Shown here: positions 26,001 to 53,487 of the stretch, one piece after another | Layout of the letters: every line of letters starts with the position of its first letter | Numbering within the stretch: position 1 is the first letter of the stretch | Assembly: GCA_019843655.1 (NCBI GenBank) | Contig: JACDQD010000102.1 | Location: forward strand, 3,729,501 to 3,793,500 | From: Lethocerus indicus | Lineage: Eukaryota > Arthropoda > Insecta > Hemiptera > Belostomatidae | Direction of reading: 5' to 3' | Length of the DNA: 64,000 nucleotides | The notes under the pieces: generated by a model | Told to the model about the DNA's origin: nothing | The model's input: the letters and a program-made list of their open reading frames with translations, nothing else | The model's database searches: none | Program-made: the position numbers and the translations under genes

Positions 26001-29000
26001 GGCTGTATGCCGAATTATATGGGCTTTGGAAGTAGAATTTGTAGAAACAATCTGATGAGGTGAAAATTATCTATGTCGTCGCCTTGTAGAGACATTTATT
26101 ATTAAATGAATTATTTCAATGAATAATTGGAACACAAAATCATTTTTATTGTAAAACGTGCTCAATACGAGTGAGGATTATCCACACTTATTTGAACAAG
26201 TCTTTATTTCAACTTTTGTTCGATAAGAGATTACGACACGGGCGTCATCTTCACATTAAAATGCCGGGATGAGTCAAAAGTGAATTCGTGAGCCACGCCC
26301 ATTCAAATTTGTTCGCGGTTTTGGCTTTGCGCTGTATCGGTCTGGCTGTAAGTAAGTTGAGTGGAAAGAGGAAAGGTGACTGGGTGGTGTACGGCAAGGA
26401 CAGTAGGGAATTATAATCAGGACGAATGTAACGCACTTATCGGCTAAGTAGTCACATATTTATTCGTGACGGAGACCCATAGATATTGGGGCAGGGGCGG
26501 GCCCCTGGCGTCGTTAAGCCTGACTGGCCCCTGGCCCATGGACGTTTATCATTTGAAAATGGGTTCTTTCAATATTAAATATTTTAATTTTGAAACTGAA
26601 AGTCTTCCTTGGTTCGATAGTGAATCAAGTTTATGTGTAGACCGTAACTTGTGGTACCCTGAATTTATTTCTGCACTTACAATAATAATAGTCAGTTTAA
26701 AATATTATTAATCATCATTGCCTTTTTCTTATAGCACTAGTATCTAAAAAATTTTGCTGAGCTTTGACTCGTAGCGTGCAAGCCCAGTATAAGGAAGTAA
26801 TGTTTAAATATATTATCTACTGCCTTCGTGCGGTTTTAAAGTTATGTTAGTAATGAAAATAAAACAAATATTAAACGAAGACTAATAAATATTCTTGAAA
26901 TCTTGACATATTTTATGTTTAAATACATCTAGCCTGCGACCAATGAGCTGGATCATAATTTCAGAAAACCAAGCCCCTCTGGGATGTAATGTTCAAGGAG
27001 TGAACATTACAAACTAAGCACTCTGATTTATTTCCGATAGGGAATACATTTTTCTATTTCATGTTTCCGCCTATTTTATCCTAAGAAAATGGGGAAAAAT
27101 ATTTCATCCTCCTCATATTAGTAATAATATATTAATAATTAAATTCCTCCGACAGTGGGTTCAAGCCAATAAGTGGGAATAAGTGAGAGAATATCTCACA
27201 ACGGATGATGTTCCGAACTCTGGCGGAAAGCCAACGGATAACTGAAACCAGTGCTTATTGCTCTGCAATGTACCAGTTTGCGATGGTCTGGATTTTCATT
27301 AATTGTGATATCATGTCTTCACTCTCTCATTTATTATGCTCGGTAGGCTTGTGCCGTCGCCATCCTGCCTGTAACCGGTCCGACATTCGCTGACCGAACG
27401 ATACTGGAGATGGCGAGAAGCCGAACCGTTTGGTTAAATCAGATTATAACAAGACTCGAGCTCGAGCTTAACCTGTCTTTCAGTTGGCTTTAGCGCTCTC
27501 GGTTCCCCCCCCAACCGACTAGCCTTTTTATACATTTCCTAAACAAATCTACCATAATTTTAACCGCGATATCCTTGCGTGTTTCAAATCCATAAAAAAC
27601 TTAACACTTTTTTAAAAATATAATTTTCTATTCAGCCGTATAGCGTTAGGAGTACCGCTATAGTGGATATGCAGGTATGCGGGCGTTAATGATGTTGACG
27701 TGAGGGGGGAGGGGAGGGAGTGAGAAGAGGTTGAGGCTGTCCCAGGGGCCGAGGACAGTCGGGGGAGACCACAATAAAATTCAATTATCCGGTTAAGTAG
27801 CCGGCTGTTTATTCGAGACTGAGGCCAATAAGCTGTGGCACCGCGACATCGCGTCGCTACTGTGCCACGTTGCCTTTGGCACGTGTCGGACCCAACACCT
27901 TCTGTTCCCTGGTCCAATTCTGCGCGCCAAAATTATTTTGTTGTTTAATTGCAAAATTTACTTCCTCGCCACAGTTTAAAGTAGGCAAACTATTAGGGTT
28001 CGGAATATAATGATACTGATTTTTTTCAGGGTTTAATAAAAGCTACCTCGTTTTATGGAAGTTGTTACTTGGTCGACTGTCGCAAGAATAGAGATGACAG
28101 GTCGCCATTTCAGTGAAATGGTTCCGCATCATAAATTCCTACACTTTCGTACTTGTATTTAAATTTATTGACTCGCTATAGTTCTGATGAATGTAGCAAT
28201 GCCGGTTTACTGTGGCAGGTTTCAGATCCGACCCGTTGATTAGTTCATCATTGGCAGTCGTTCTTAAAAATGCATTATTCATCTCCTCGTGAATGCTCCC
28301 GCTCATTGTTTGGCACTCTCCTCTTTTCGGGTTGTAGCAGAAGTGCCCGCGTCACACCGTTCATTCCGCCATCCGCCCTTGGGCCCGGTCATTTTTTTTG
28401 TCACCCTAAATTAAAATCTGGGCGATCGGAGGGAGATATATCACCTTTCCGTGTAATTTACGAAGAGCATGTCATTATTTTATCGTCTACATATTCGCGA
28501 TTATGGCGTTATCCAAAAAGTTTTCGCTCTGAATATTAATAGCTGGGTATGTGTATTGCCCGGTCGCAGAGGGTGTGGCTTTGTTCCTGCGATATAATTG
28601 GGATCATTATTAGAAAATCATTATCATTCTTGTGATATTCCGTATATATTCTGGCCCTACGCTATACTAGCAATAGTAGCATTCCATTAGTCAATTAGTG
28701 AGACACTATGCATATCGGTTGCCGTTATTGCATCGCGTCAGATTCAATGTTCAGCAAGGTCACCGCAAGAAGACAATCAAACGACTCATGAACAAAATAA
28801 ATAATTTTCACTTAATCCAATTGTTTCTACTAATTCTACTTTTGTGTTTGGCCCTGACATCAATAATTCGGTATACTGCAATTATCAGCAGGGAAAAATG
28901 GGTTAATTAAGATAGTATAGTAGTCTAGGGCGTATTGTTGCACTTGCAATAAGTTAGAAAGCAATAGTTTAAGTTCTAAAATACTATAGTGGTAGCATTA

Positions 29001-29178
29001 ACGCGGACAAAGTGGCCTATTTTGTACATACATAAGGCGACAGCAACACAGATAAGTTTTTTCCTACCTGCATTGTCACCGATAAACATCACAGGTAAAC
29101 TAGTCAATAGCGAGACTGTCTCTCTAAGCGTCAATTATCAATTTATCAAATTTCGAGATCAAATCTCGTTGCAGTTGT
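23082..29178. other. Intron stretch, mostly AT-rich
   Basis: Holds an 11-bp perfect hairpin with a 5-nt loop (26985-27011), a G-rich run near 27700-27722, and GC-richer patches at about 23700-23860, 24660-24800 and 28300-28430. No supported exon was found; a pyrimidine-rich acceptor before 28030 has no matching donor. Confidence 0.4.
26985..27011. repeat. Perfect 11-bp hairpin
   Basis: TGTAATGTTCA at 26985-26995 is followed after AGGAG by its exact reverse complement at 27001-27011. Short and probably incidental, but perfect. Confidence 0.6.
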
Positions 29179-29410
29179 GCCCATAATTATGAAAGTGGTC
29201 TAAGTCATATATTTCTGGTTTCGAGATATTTAATGAATTGCTTTCGAATAAATTAACAAATATTTTTATATTATGCAACATTTTAATTTAGAATTTTATT
29301 AGTCTTGATTAATGGAACTTTACTATGAATATGAAATTTTGTGTGAATTTCATATGAAAATGTTGTATTTAAAGTTTGAATTGACTTAGACCACTTTCAT
29401 AATTATGGGC
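29179..29410. mobile_element. MITE-like element with 29-bp perfect terminal inverted repeats
   Basis: The left terminus 29179-29207 and the right terminus 29382-29410 are exact reverse complements over 29 bp (left end begins GCCCATAATTATGAAAGTGG, right end finishes with its complement). The element is 232 bp long, has an AT-rich interior and encodes nothing. Perfect long termini around a short non-coding AT-rich core are the hallmark of miniature inverted-repeat transposable elements moved in trans by a DNA transposase. The palindrome CATAATTATG near each end contains TA steps, so the exact boundary and target duplication are uncertain; a Tc1/mariner-type TA target is possible but unproven. 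The exact match of the two ends suggests a fairly recent insertion. Confidence 0.75.
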
Positions 29411-32400
29411 GCAATTAGCCTTCATGAGTCAGAAATGGGGTAAGCTCTCCGGGTAGGAAGTGTCCAAGACGTTGTTCGGGCAATCGGTGGATTTATACCG
29501 GCGGGAAAAGAAGGCCAGATTACGGTGAGGACAAATGAAATGCAATTACGGCCGAGCCGACCGATATTTATTGGGGTACATACCGGCCTCTGGACCGTTA
29601 CACGTCCGGGCCCGGGTTCCAGTCCGTCATTTTAAAATGGGGCGGCCCGGGCCCCCCTCCTCTTCGAATTCCTCCGGCTTAAAAGCCTCGCAGATAAGTA
29701 TCGGAGCCCGAATTTTTTTTTTATCCTCCCGCAGTTTATTTATTGGAAATAGTGCCGCCGCTACAGGCTGCGGCGGCGCCCCCTCCACATTTGTCAGCCC
29801 CTCTGACTGAAATGAGAATAGGCCGTTGCACAACTCCCTCTCTGCAGGCTGTGCCTATTTTCGTGTGATCCGGGATCTGACTCGTGAGCAGAATTTTGCC
29901 TGACTCAGCGCGTACCATTAGTAATCACTGATATGGCAAAAGAAGAAGCTTTTCCAATGGAGACATACCAGTGTAATTTAAATCTCATTGCAAAATCCGT
30001 ATTACTATAAAATAATTAGGAACTAAATTAACTATAAAATATTATGCCTGGTTTTACAGGGAGAATTATTTCTAACACACGTGTGATCTGTCTCTAGTAG
30101 TCAAAAACTGAACTCCTGCAAGAGGGATGCGTTTATACATTCATCATGATCCATAATGATTGGATCATAATTCCAAATTAATCCATTAATTAGGAAGGAT
30201 TTCATTTCGCTTATTACATTTCCATGTAAATTCAATTCTACATTCTACACTTAACAATTGGCATCCAGATGTCATTTCTCTATTTGTTCAGAGCGAAGTA
30301 TGTTGTTGTTTTTTAATCTTCGATTTAGTCCTTCTTGATTGCTTTACAATTAAGCAATAAATACGCACCGTAGGGAGGAGCTTTTCTACATTCCTCGCTC
30401 GCAACGAGAGTTGAAACTGTTTCATCAAACTCTGCTTGCTGGACGCCTGGCTAACGACGTCGAGTCTCGTTTCCAGCATTCTTAAACTGTTGCGATCGCG
30501 CTTATTGGCACATTATTGAGTGTGCACGCACTACGCAATTCCTAATTGCGACAAACGCTCTTAACATTGTGTCTAGACGGATTGCCACAATTCACAAGTT
30601 TCGTTTCTGTTGAAAATTGAAAAATTGGAATGTTGCCCCCTGAGAAATGCCTCCATCGAATCTGTCGGACGCGCCACCGGGACGTGTTATACGTGTCCCT
30701 TTTTTTTACAAACTGCTAAACATTACAGCTCTGTTCTGCAATTAGTCAAAAATCCTGGTTTTCTTTACGAAGTTTATTCCTTCCTGGGAGTTAAGTACAC
30801 AGTGACTTGTGATCGAAAATATTTATAGCTACGCAAAATTTACGCGCAGAATCAGTCAACTGTCTTATTTTTACCGCGATGTTAAATTAAGCAATTTCAA
30901 TCAATCTTGACCATTTAAGGCACGAAAATATAAGATGAAGGTGTTCAGCGTTATGCAACGCCCAATCGCTTATTACGTTATTAGGCTCCCAATACAAGAA
31001 AATAGCCGGCAACTAAACATTTCGACCAACCAAATAAGCACCTCCAGGGGTGCCTTGAATATTATTATATCGATGATTTGCAGGAATTACGGTGCACTGA
31101 AATATGCCAACTTATGGAACCCCTTATATATCGTTAAAGTTTATCCTCTGTATTAATTGTCAGGACTCTAAAATTATAGTTCTAAAATTAACCTGCGGGG
31201 TCGTCAGCCGCAGTTGGCAATCGGCAGTCCATTAACATTTCCCGGAGTAAATCTCGCGATAAATATTCGACCTTTTGATTTCATCAAGATTTTTATTTCA
31301 GATTAATGAAGGTCCTCGTGTCGGTTATAAGATCATTACCGAGGGAGTTATATGCGGGGGGGAAATTGTTGCAATTATTGGCGGTTTCGAATAGGAAATT
31401 GGAGACGGGGGGCGGCCAGAATTTCCGACATTGCGTAGGTTGCCCAACTGCCCCGAGCTGTGTGGAGTTCTGTGTGGAATTTCGGTTCATCTTGACATTT
31501 CACGTTCTTCTTTCTCCAACCCCCCCCCCCCCCTACACGATTCTCTTTGGGAGGAGTCCGTCCGTCTTCAAAACTTATTGACCTCATATTCTTAATTTGA
31601 CCTTTAATGGTTCCTCTATCCTCGTTGAATTTTATCCACCTTGGCCGGGTTTCGTCGGTTTAATAACGACGGGGACGTCGGTATATTTTAGGGTGAGGCT
31701 AGACAAATTCTGGAAGGTCCGGTCGTTCCACGTCTTCTTTATTATCGCTCCGTTCTTTTCTATCTAATTATAATATCTACAACGATCCTGAGCTTTTGTT
31801 CACCATTTAACATCCTTTAAATATCAAGTTTCCCGGCCGTTAACCTCCTGGATATTACGCTTTCAAGGCGTACTAATGAAAACTGCAAATTTTCTGTTTA
31901 TGGGGGCTCTCTATCGTAAGAATAATACTCCCAAGTGTTCATTGAGTTCGGTCGTATACATTTAAATCATTATAGTTGGTACTAAAAATAAATGGAACGA
32001 AACAAATGTTTTTAAACCGTATGCCATGTACCGTTTTATAGAATAAACCCATAATTAAACGCTCGTGATGCTACTTGGCAAAACGACTCAACCGTTACAC
32101 TGCGGGCCTGTAACGACCCGACAGATTTGCGGATTGGGTCTCAGACGTTATCATGTTTAAACTCCAATTTCCTCTCACTTGTGAGGCTATTTTTAGGCGT
32201 GTCCGCGAACTGTAGCGTGAAAGTACCTGTTACTTTCAGCCGTCGGTTTTGTACGCAAGTAATAACTTCACTTCAGCGTTGTAACGATTTCAAGAACACG
32301 GGACAGGTTGAATTAAAGGTGTACAGCTCCGTTTTATCGATATTACATATTACTCGATTGTCGGTCTTTTACAGTAGTTTCATTTAAGTAACCGCTTCGA

Positions 32401-34834
32401 CCGTTGGAATAACACGGGAGACCAAATTTTCATTTTATTTGGTGTAAAAACATAATTCAACCATGGATAAATAATCTATTTCCAATTTTGAAAACTCTAT
32501 TCCTCTCAGTCCATCCAGATCTACCTAATACAGGTCAGAACCTGAACTTTACCAGAAATTATTGCATGATTTTTACACTTGCCGGTTAAGCAAGTTGATC
32601 GAATGAAAATTCGGTACGCCATTGAGATTCGAACCAGGGTTGACCCGTTTAAACCGCCCTTTTGCAGGTATCCGCTGATTTTGGAAGCACCCTCCAATTT
32701 TTCGGGGCTCGTTAAGTATATAAGATAAAATTGATGAAGAAAAGGTTTGAGGATACGCGGACGGTTATTCACTACAAAACGCATATTGAGAGTGCGATAA
32801 TAATCTGCTCTCAAAATCCATCACCTGCACCTCTGTAGCAGTAATCATTATAGGGATGTTTTCTCTTTTTTCTTACTCGAGTGGCTTCCCGTATTTTGTA
32901 ACTTGATTTTTCGGCTTAGTCATGTTTCGGCCGGGCCCGGGGCGATCCTTGATTATGTCGGCAGCGGTCAGAGCGGATACTGTCCCTCCCTCTCTCCCCT
33001 TCTTCCGAAGGGAGGCTTCTGGTATTCTCCCTCTCTTTCTCGCCCACGCGCATTATCCCGGCAGCCCCCTTTTGTCGGCCGAGTCCGAATCCCATTGTCG
33101 GAACGGTTGTTAGCGCAATCAGTCAAAATGATTTAAGAAGAAGGCGATGGCCGGCTAGAGAAAAGAATCTCAAGTAACGCCTCCGCCCTCTGACATCCCT
33201 TAATACGGGTCATTTCCTCGTTCGGTTCTTCGTGATTATCCATACGGTTGGGCCTGTGGGAAATTACAGGTACTCTTCGAATTGGGGGGAAATAACCGTA
33301 CGTGGTTCTTCATTGAAAATATTTTATCCGTCGTATCAGTTGTTTATCATGTAATTTAGTAACAGAGATTTGTTTCGTTCTGTTCGAAACATAAGCTATA
33401 TAATACGTAAACCCTGCCTAAATCTAGCATTGAACCCGACAAGGGAGGATAAAAAGACGATGATGTCATATTATGTAACTAAAACTTTTATCTGGAAATG
33501 TATAGATTGATATATAGATTCTTTAAAAGTGAATTTTTAATTTTATTTATAATTTCTAACGCGTACTATCTTTCTATATAAACACACTTATTTTGTAAAA
33601 ACCATTATTTTATTGAAATTTCGGTCCTGAATTAAAACATATATTTGAAAGATGTAATTGGAAGACTTCCATTCGTGAGCCATTTATTTTTTTCATTCGG
33701 CCGCTTGGAAAATCTCGTAATCGATGTTATGCAACATGGAAGAAATTGTCAGTAAAAGTGAAGAGAACGCGTTTTAACGGGACGCCGTTCGAAATTGCAA
33801 ACTTTTAAAAATTACTTATGGAAATAAAACTAATTCTCATTTTTTTCCAATGGTAATTTATACGGGGCGACGCCCGTGTGGAATGTAAAATCGACCACCG
33901 GTTCATTAAAATAAATGCAAAATTTACAGTCGCCACCGACATGTCTTGGGCTTCCAGCTCCTTGACTTATGAAACCCGACCTCGGGACACCGATTTAAAC
34001 ACAAATCCATCTTTGTTTCAGCCATATTTATGGAACATACAATATGTGATGATGATAACTTAAATTAAATAAATCTTCCAGCCAGTAATATGCATATTCT
34101 GAGCGCTGGCTCCCTGATTTTATTTAAAGAGGGAGGCATCACAATTTATAACTTCCCTAGATGAAATTTAACATATGGGATACAGTATACATTAATATAT
34201 ACCGCGCGGTAAAGTTACTCGGGAAGGGAGAGTCGATCAGCTTGGACTATCGATATATTTATTACGTCAAATGTTTTGTGCAAATTGTTCAATTTAATAT
34301 AACATTTTCAGTCTTTAATTTCATATAATACGTTAGTGCAAAACGACAAAACCGTTTCATTTCGATTAGGGAATATAAGGATATTCTTTCTATGTGGGCT
34401 TAAACCGGTTACAGACTGATTGACACAGTATTATAGTGAAGTAGCGGCTATGATGTACGGTCCGTTACAACCGTAGGAAATAGAATATTTATGACGGGAT
34501 TTATTTACGCTACAAAGATAACTTGTAAAGGGAAATATATAAAGTCGTATGTCAAGTACATGCTAAAAGATATACCGGATTTGACGACGTATATAATGAT
34601 TTGAACGAAGCGAGATTTCACGTTTGGATCCGATTGTGTCAGTTAGACTGAAAGTCTTCAGTATTTTTTTCCTGTGCCCTCCTTCTCCATTGATCGCATA
34701 AACTGAATGGGGCGATTCCCACTGGCTGGACCATCAATCTTCTTTCCTGCGGGTTGCGTCATCTCCCGGGACCTTTAAAATAGAAGAAGTCTATTTATCA
34801 GGCGGTAGGGGCCGCCGAGTCTCGCGTCACGCTT
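29411..34834. other. Intron stretch with GC-rich islands and a poly-C run
   Basis: GC-rich islands lie at about 29430-29780 and 32900-33120. A C14 run is at 31520-31533. Nothing coding is supported: the acceptor before 31302 (TTTTATTTCAG) has no good donor. The rest is AT-rich unique sequence. Confidence 0.4.
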
Positions 34835-34864
34835 CCCCGATCCCCAATCCACCCCCCGCGCCCC
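34835..34864 (-). other. G-quadruplex motif on the minus strand
   Basis: Four C-runs of 4, 4, 6 and 4 on the plus strand, with loops of 3, 6 and 3 nt, give a G4 pattern on the minus strand. It lies 1.3 kb upstream of the CtBP-motif exon. Confidence 0.55.
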
Positions 34865-36204
34865 TCCAAGTGCCAATCCATAAATTCGGGGCGAAACGAT
34901 TTTTACATTAAATCCCCCTACGATTTTTTTTTCTTTTACGTTATACACGATTTTCGCGTTATTCACAGATTCTCACGAATCCGGACCCTTTCCCTCCGCA
35001 CGTTGGATTCGAATCGACACGAAAGATTTTACTAGGGTTAGTTTCTCTGACTGACAGTAAAATTTCCCTTTTCCTATTTATTTTCAGCTATATTATTATT
35101 AATGTAACTATGAGAATAATTACATACAAATTGGACGTTCTTATGTTTGACAACCCACAGCACTGTTCTCGGTAACGAATCATGGGGATGTTGAAGAAAA
35201 TAAAATTTGAAATATGCACTGTATAATGCCCGCCCTTGTGTTTGTAAATGAAACATCCGGATGGATGACTTACATGGTCAGTCAGTTATTTTTATTGGAC
35301 ACAGCGACCTCGTCACGTGGATTATGCGACGATAAAAGTCATTCTTGTGCCTTTTATAATTTAAAATTAAATAACCGGACGAATGTCGTCGGGTGGATTG
35401 GATTTCTCTATCGATCGGCTCTTCCTATCCGAGGAGATAGGAACGTGAGGTCGAGTACAATTCCATCCTTGTAGGTTGAAATTATCGCGAGTGACTTATA
35501 AATCAAAAATGCCTATTAAAAATCTCCTTTAATCGAAGAGCGATGAAAAAAAATAAAACTCCCAATAGGAAATACATCAAAACGGCAGTATACATCTGAT
35601 TCCGGTTTAGAAAATTGTCAGTAACGATTGCCATATCCGCTGCTCCGGGGCTACGCCCAGTGACGGCCTCGCTATGCCGATAATCTTCCCCCGGCCGACG
35701 TTTATTAGTTCCCCTCGGAGCGGGCTCGGTTCGAAGAAAAATCGCGATAAGTGCGCGTTTTTATGACAGACTGGAAGAAATGCACACGCCCCGGTCCGAT
35801 TCCGATCCCATTACACTCGGCGAGCGCCGTTGTATTTTATTCTGTTGAAGCATTAGTCGGCTATAAATCAAACGGGGCGGAGATGGCTGAAAAAATGCCG
35901 TTTCCGCGTTTCGGATTGGACAAATCATGTTGGAAAAATGTCGCCGCGTTCTGACAACTGCTGTGTGATCCTCACCGACAAAATATGTCCACTGTTCAGT
36001 TCCACATATTTTACTAATACATGCTGATCTTTTTTCAGCCCCAAATTGAAGAATATTTTCAATGATAACATCATATATTTGAATTTATCTTACTGAAAAA
36101 TATAATGTTCCGGTTCACTTTCACTATTTTAACTTGTAAAGAATTCCATTGCAGCATTAATAGAATCGGATGTTAAAATATTATATGAACATTATTTGTT
36201 TTAG
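34865..36204. other. End of first large intron
   Basis: AT-rich with a GC-richer block at about 35630-35950. The pyrimidine-rich acceptor (TTATTTGTTTTAG) closes the intron at 36204. A second acceptor-like TTTTTTCAG near 36030 is followed by an early stop and no donor. Confidence 0.5.
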
Positions 36205-36496
36205 GCATCCGGCCCTCCTGTGCAGTTGGAGCCAGTGGACCTGAGCGTAAAGACGACGAGTGCGACGCGAACGTCTAGCACGAGTATCGTCAATAACAAT
36301 AACAACAACAATAATAACAACAACAACAACAACAACAATAATAACAACAACAACAATAACAGAAGTGACACCAAGAGAGAGGCCAGTTCACCGCCTGGAC
36401 TCCTCCACGTGGCCAAGTACGCGAGACACCACCCTCACCACCACCACAACAACCATCACCACCATCACCATCATCACCATCCGACATCACTACCAG
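36205..36496 (+). CDS. Internal coding exon of a KLF3/8/12-like zinc-finger transcription factor (CtBP-binding region)
   Basis: Seen: acceptor TTGTTTTAG ends at 36204 and donor CAG|GTAAGT begins at 36497. The frame is open throughout, enters at phase 0 (GCA TCC GGC, reading ASGPP) and leaves at phase 1 (292 nt = 97 codons plus one base). Around 36220-36249 it reads VQLEPVDLSV, followed by a Ser/Thr-rich stretch, 23 consecutive Asn (36292-36360), a basic linker (RSDTKRE), SSPPGLLHV and a His-rich run (15 His in 18 codons, 36427-36480). Known: PxDLS motifs recruit the co-repressor CtBP, and vertebrate KLF3, KLF8 and KLF12 carry EPVDL(S/T) in their N-terminal half, upstream of three C-terminal C2H2 fingers. 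Inferred: this is the repression-domain exon of the arthropod member, a nuclear DNA-binding repressor. The fingers are not in the window, so another CtBP-binding factor is possible. The Asn and His runs are usual in insect transcription factors and expand quickly. Confidence 0.7.
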
Positions 36497-38818
36497 GTAA
36501 GTGTTAATAGTAATCATTTATCACTTTTATTTTTCCATCAAGATCAACTGCGTTCCAAGTTCCTACATTGCTCATTGATCCCGGAGTAGTTGCGCTTTAA
36601 TGTTCGTCAGATGTCGAGCGGATACGGTGGAATTTGGGGCCATTCCCCTGCTCGTAACACGCCAACTGCTGTATTAAAATTCGATACCGTTTCTGTGGAA
36701 TCGGGCGGAGAAACAGAGCGGAAAACCGATACTAGGGGGGTGGGTTTCGAAAAGGTGCACTAATTGGTCTCACGTATCATGTGGTCTATCGGCCGCTGGG
36801 GGCTGCGGTCTAGCGCGTGTCCGCCCCACGCGTCTCTCGCCATGAAAATGCGAGTGTGTAGATGCCAGTCCGACCGCAAGTAGTCGCCAGCGTACAAAAA
36901 TGGGTTCGTTAGAATCCTCTAATGGAAATAACAATTAAACTATCAGTTGACTGGCAGATGAGATGACATAAAACTTAAAATACCACCGGAATTTGGATGT
37001 CTTACAATAATTCACCTTTAATTATTTAAGCTGAAACTTTACCACTTTGTCGGTACAATAGGATAGGGCGCCAATGTGCACGAACACCCAAGGCCTAGTT
37101 GCTTCCATATTTGTAATTCCATTCTGTCTGGCATGCAGGAGACAGCTTGTATTCGGAATTATTTTGCATTCCCAAGTCGTGCCTTTTGGCAAAAGAGGCA
37201 TGTTTCACTTTTAAAAAAAATTATCAAATATCCCGGCTAGCGGGCCCACCCTGTTTACGGGCCCATATACTCTGGCTGAACCGCGCCTATCCTCGCACTT
37301 GCACGTGTGTAAATTAGTACGTCGATAACGACGTGTCTGCAGATTCGCTAATGCATGTACGGATTAATGCCTTGTGCCCTTGAATTTATATCGCCTCGAA
37401 ATATTTTCAAGTAACGCTGTAAACCAGAGAACATGCCGAAATGAAAAATGTACCGGCGCTAATTTTCCTCTTAAACATTGGGTGGTACGTTTTCTAATCT
37501 CTTGCTGTTCAACTCCGTTGGAAAATTGGGTTGTAAACTTGGCCGAGTTATCTTTATTTTTCGCTCAAGACTCGCCCTCCCCCCCTTACGCCGGCCGAAT
37601 ATCGGCCTTGCAGTTACTCCGTTACAGTTACTCCAGAATTATCGGGACCGGTCCCAAACGGCGTTCTTGTTATTTAAGGTTTTCCGTTTTAAATTTAATA
37701 CGCCGTCCGTCCTACCCCTGCGGAACGCTCTATTTGAGATTATCTCCGCTAATGTCCTAATTGGAATGATTAATGGGGCACGAGACGCCGGCACGGTCGC
37801 CCGGTTCCTCAATAAACATTGGTCCGGGCCTTGGGCCGCCATTGACCACCAACACGTACACTCTAACTGCAATTTATACGGCCTCTTTGGGATTGTGTGT
37901 GTGTGCGAATTTTTTTGTTTTTATCGCTCAGGCGAAACTGAATTACGATTGAGGTTGCACAGGGCTGAGCCTAATGACCGGTATTTCATTTTGGGTTTTG
38001 ATCATTTTTTTACTTTCTCGGACTGAGCAGTGGGAGAAATTCAGTATGGGATATAGCAATGCTGGTGATAATTAGTGTATGTGAAGCTCAGAAGAATACT
38101 TAATATAACCCGAAGCCAGGTTATTCAATAAAGTTAAATGATTCGAGAGGGCCCATTATGGTGTATGCTATAAACGCGGAGAAGTGATAAAGGTAGATAA
38201 GTGAAGTTTAGGCTTCGTTAGGAAGCGGGTGGTCCTGTTAAAGTTCGTAAACCCCTCCTCCCTGCCCCCCGTTTAACCGGTTTATATTGAGAAAAAAGGC
38301 CCATTTGGAACTGTATTAAACGGAACGCTCTAGTAAATTAATTCCCAGATTTAGGATATAGCGAAGCTTGTATTTCGTCAAGTCCCTTTCCCCAGTTCGT
38401 GTTATACGCCCTTTGGAATATATTGCGCAGTTTCGGTTTCTGGTCCGATTTCGCTTGATAAAAAAAAAGCTTTTTGGGTAAACGATCGGCTCGTAAAAAC
38501 CCCCCAACGCACGGACATTTCGACACCGAATCAGGCCGGATCTGGGATGACTGACATCAGAAGTTTGCCTTAGGTTGTTCTTTCCGTCAGCCTCTGACAG
38601 CAAAAATATCTACACCAACTGGACATGTCTAAATAATAAGTGGACCACGTATTGCAGCATTATATGTGATTATTGGAGTATTGTATGGGTATTACCATTA
38701 TCTCATACTGCAACTATATCTAGAAGTTGTTTTTCCATTATTCTCGGCAGCCTTGCTTTTGCTATATCATATGAAAGATGTCTCAATCGTTGCCAATTCG
38801 TACCTAATTCGTTTAATG
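36497..38818. other. Start of second large intron with a GC-rich island
   Basis: The donor GTAAGTGTT is at 36497. GC-rich islands lie at about 36600-36900 and 37230-38000. The second carries the longest open frame of the window (182 codons, 37478-38026) plus an overlapping 128-codon frame. Neither shows a known domain, signal peptide or splice context, and the reverse strand is also partly open. Better explained as non-coding DNA with few stop triplets. Confidence 0.4.
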
Positions 38819-53386
<14,568 letters not shown>

Positions 53387-53475
<89 letters not shown>

Positions 53476-53487
53476 GAGAGAGAGAGA
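53387..53487. repeat. Compound microsatellite (CA)n(TA)n(GA)n
   Basis: CA units to about 53420, a perfect TA run to about 53471, then a short GA run to 53487. The CA and TA blocks are in the opposite order to the tract at 38819-38918. Confidence 0.95.

Noticed and set aside
32600..32665. tRNA B-box-like GGTTCGAATC on the minus strand
   Set aside because: The flanking bases do not form a T-stem or acceptor stem, and no A box is in place.
36201..36517. Poly-Leu and Cys-rich frames opposite the exon, and the Thr-Ile frame on the same strand
   Set aside because: Shadows of the Asn and His codon runs in the real exon.
37478..38026. 182-codon open frame
   Set aside because: No domain, no splice context, a second frame and part of the reverse strand are open as well; a length like this is possible by chance in the window.
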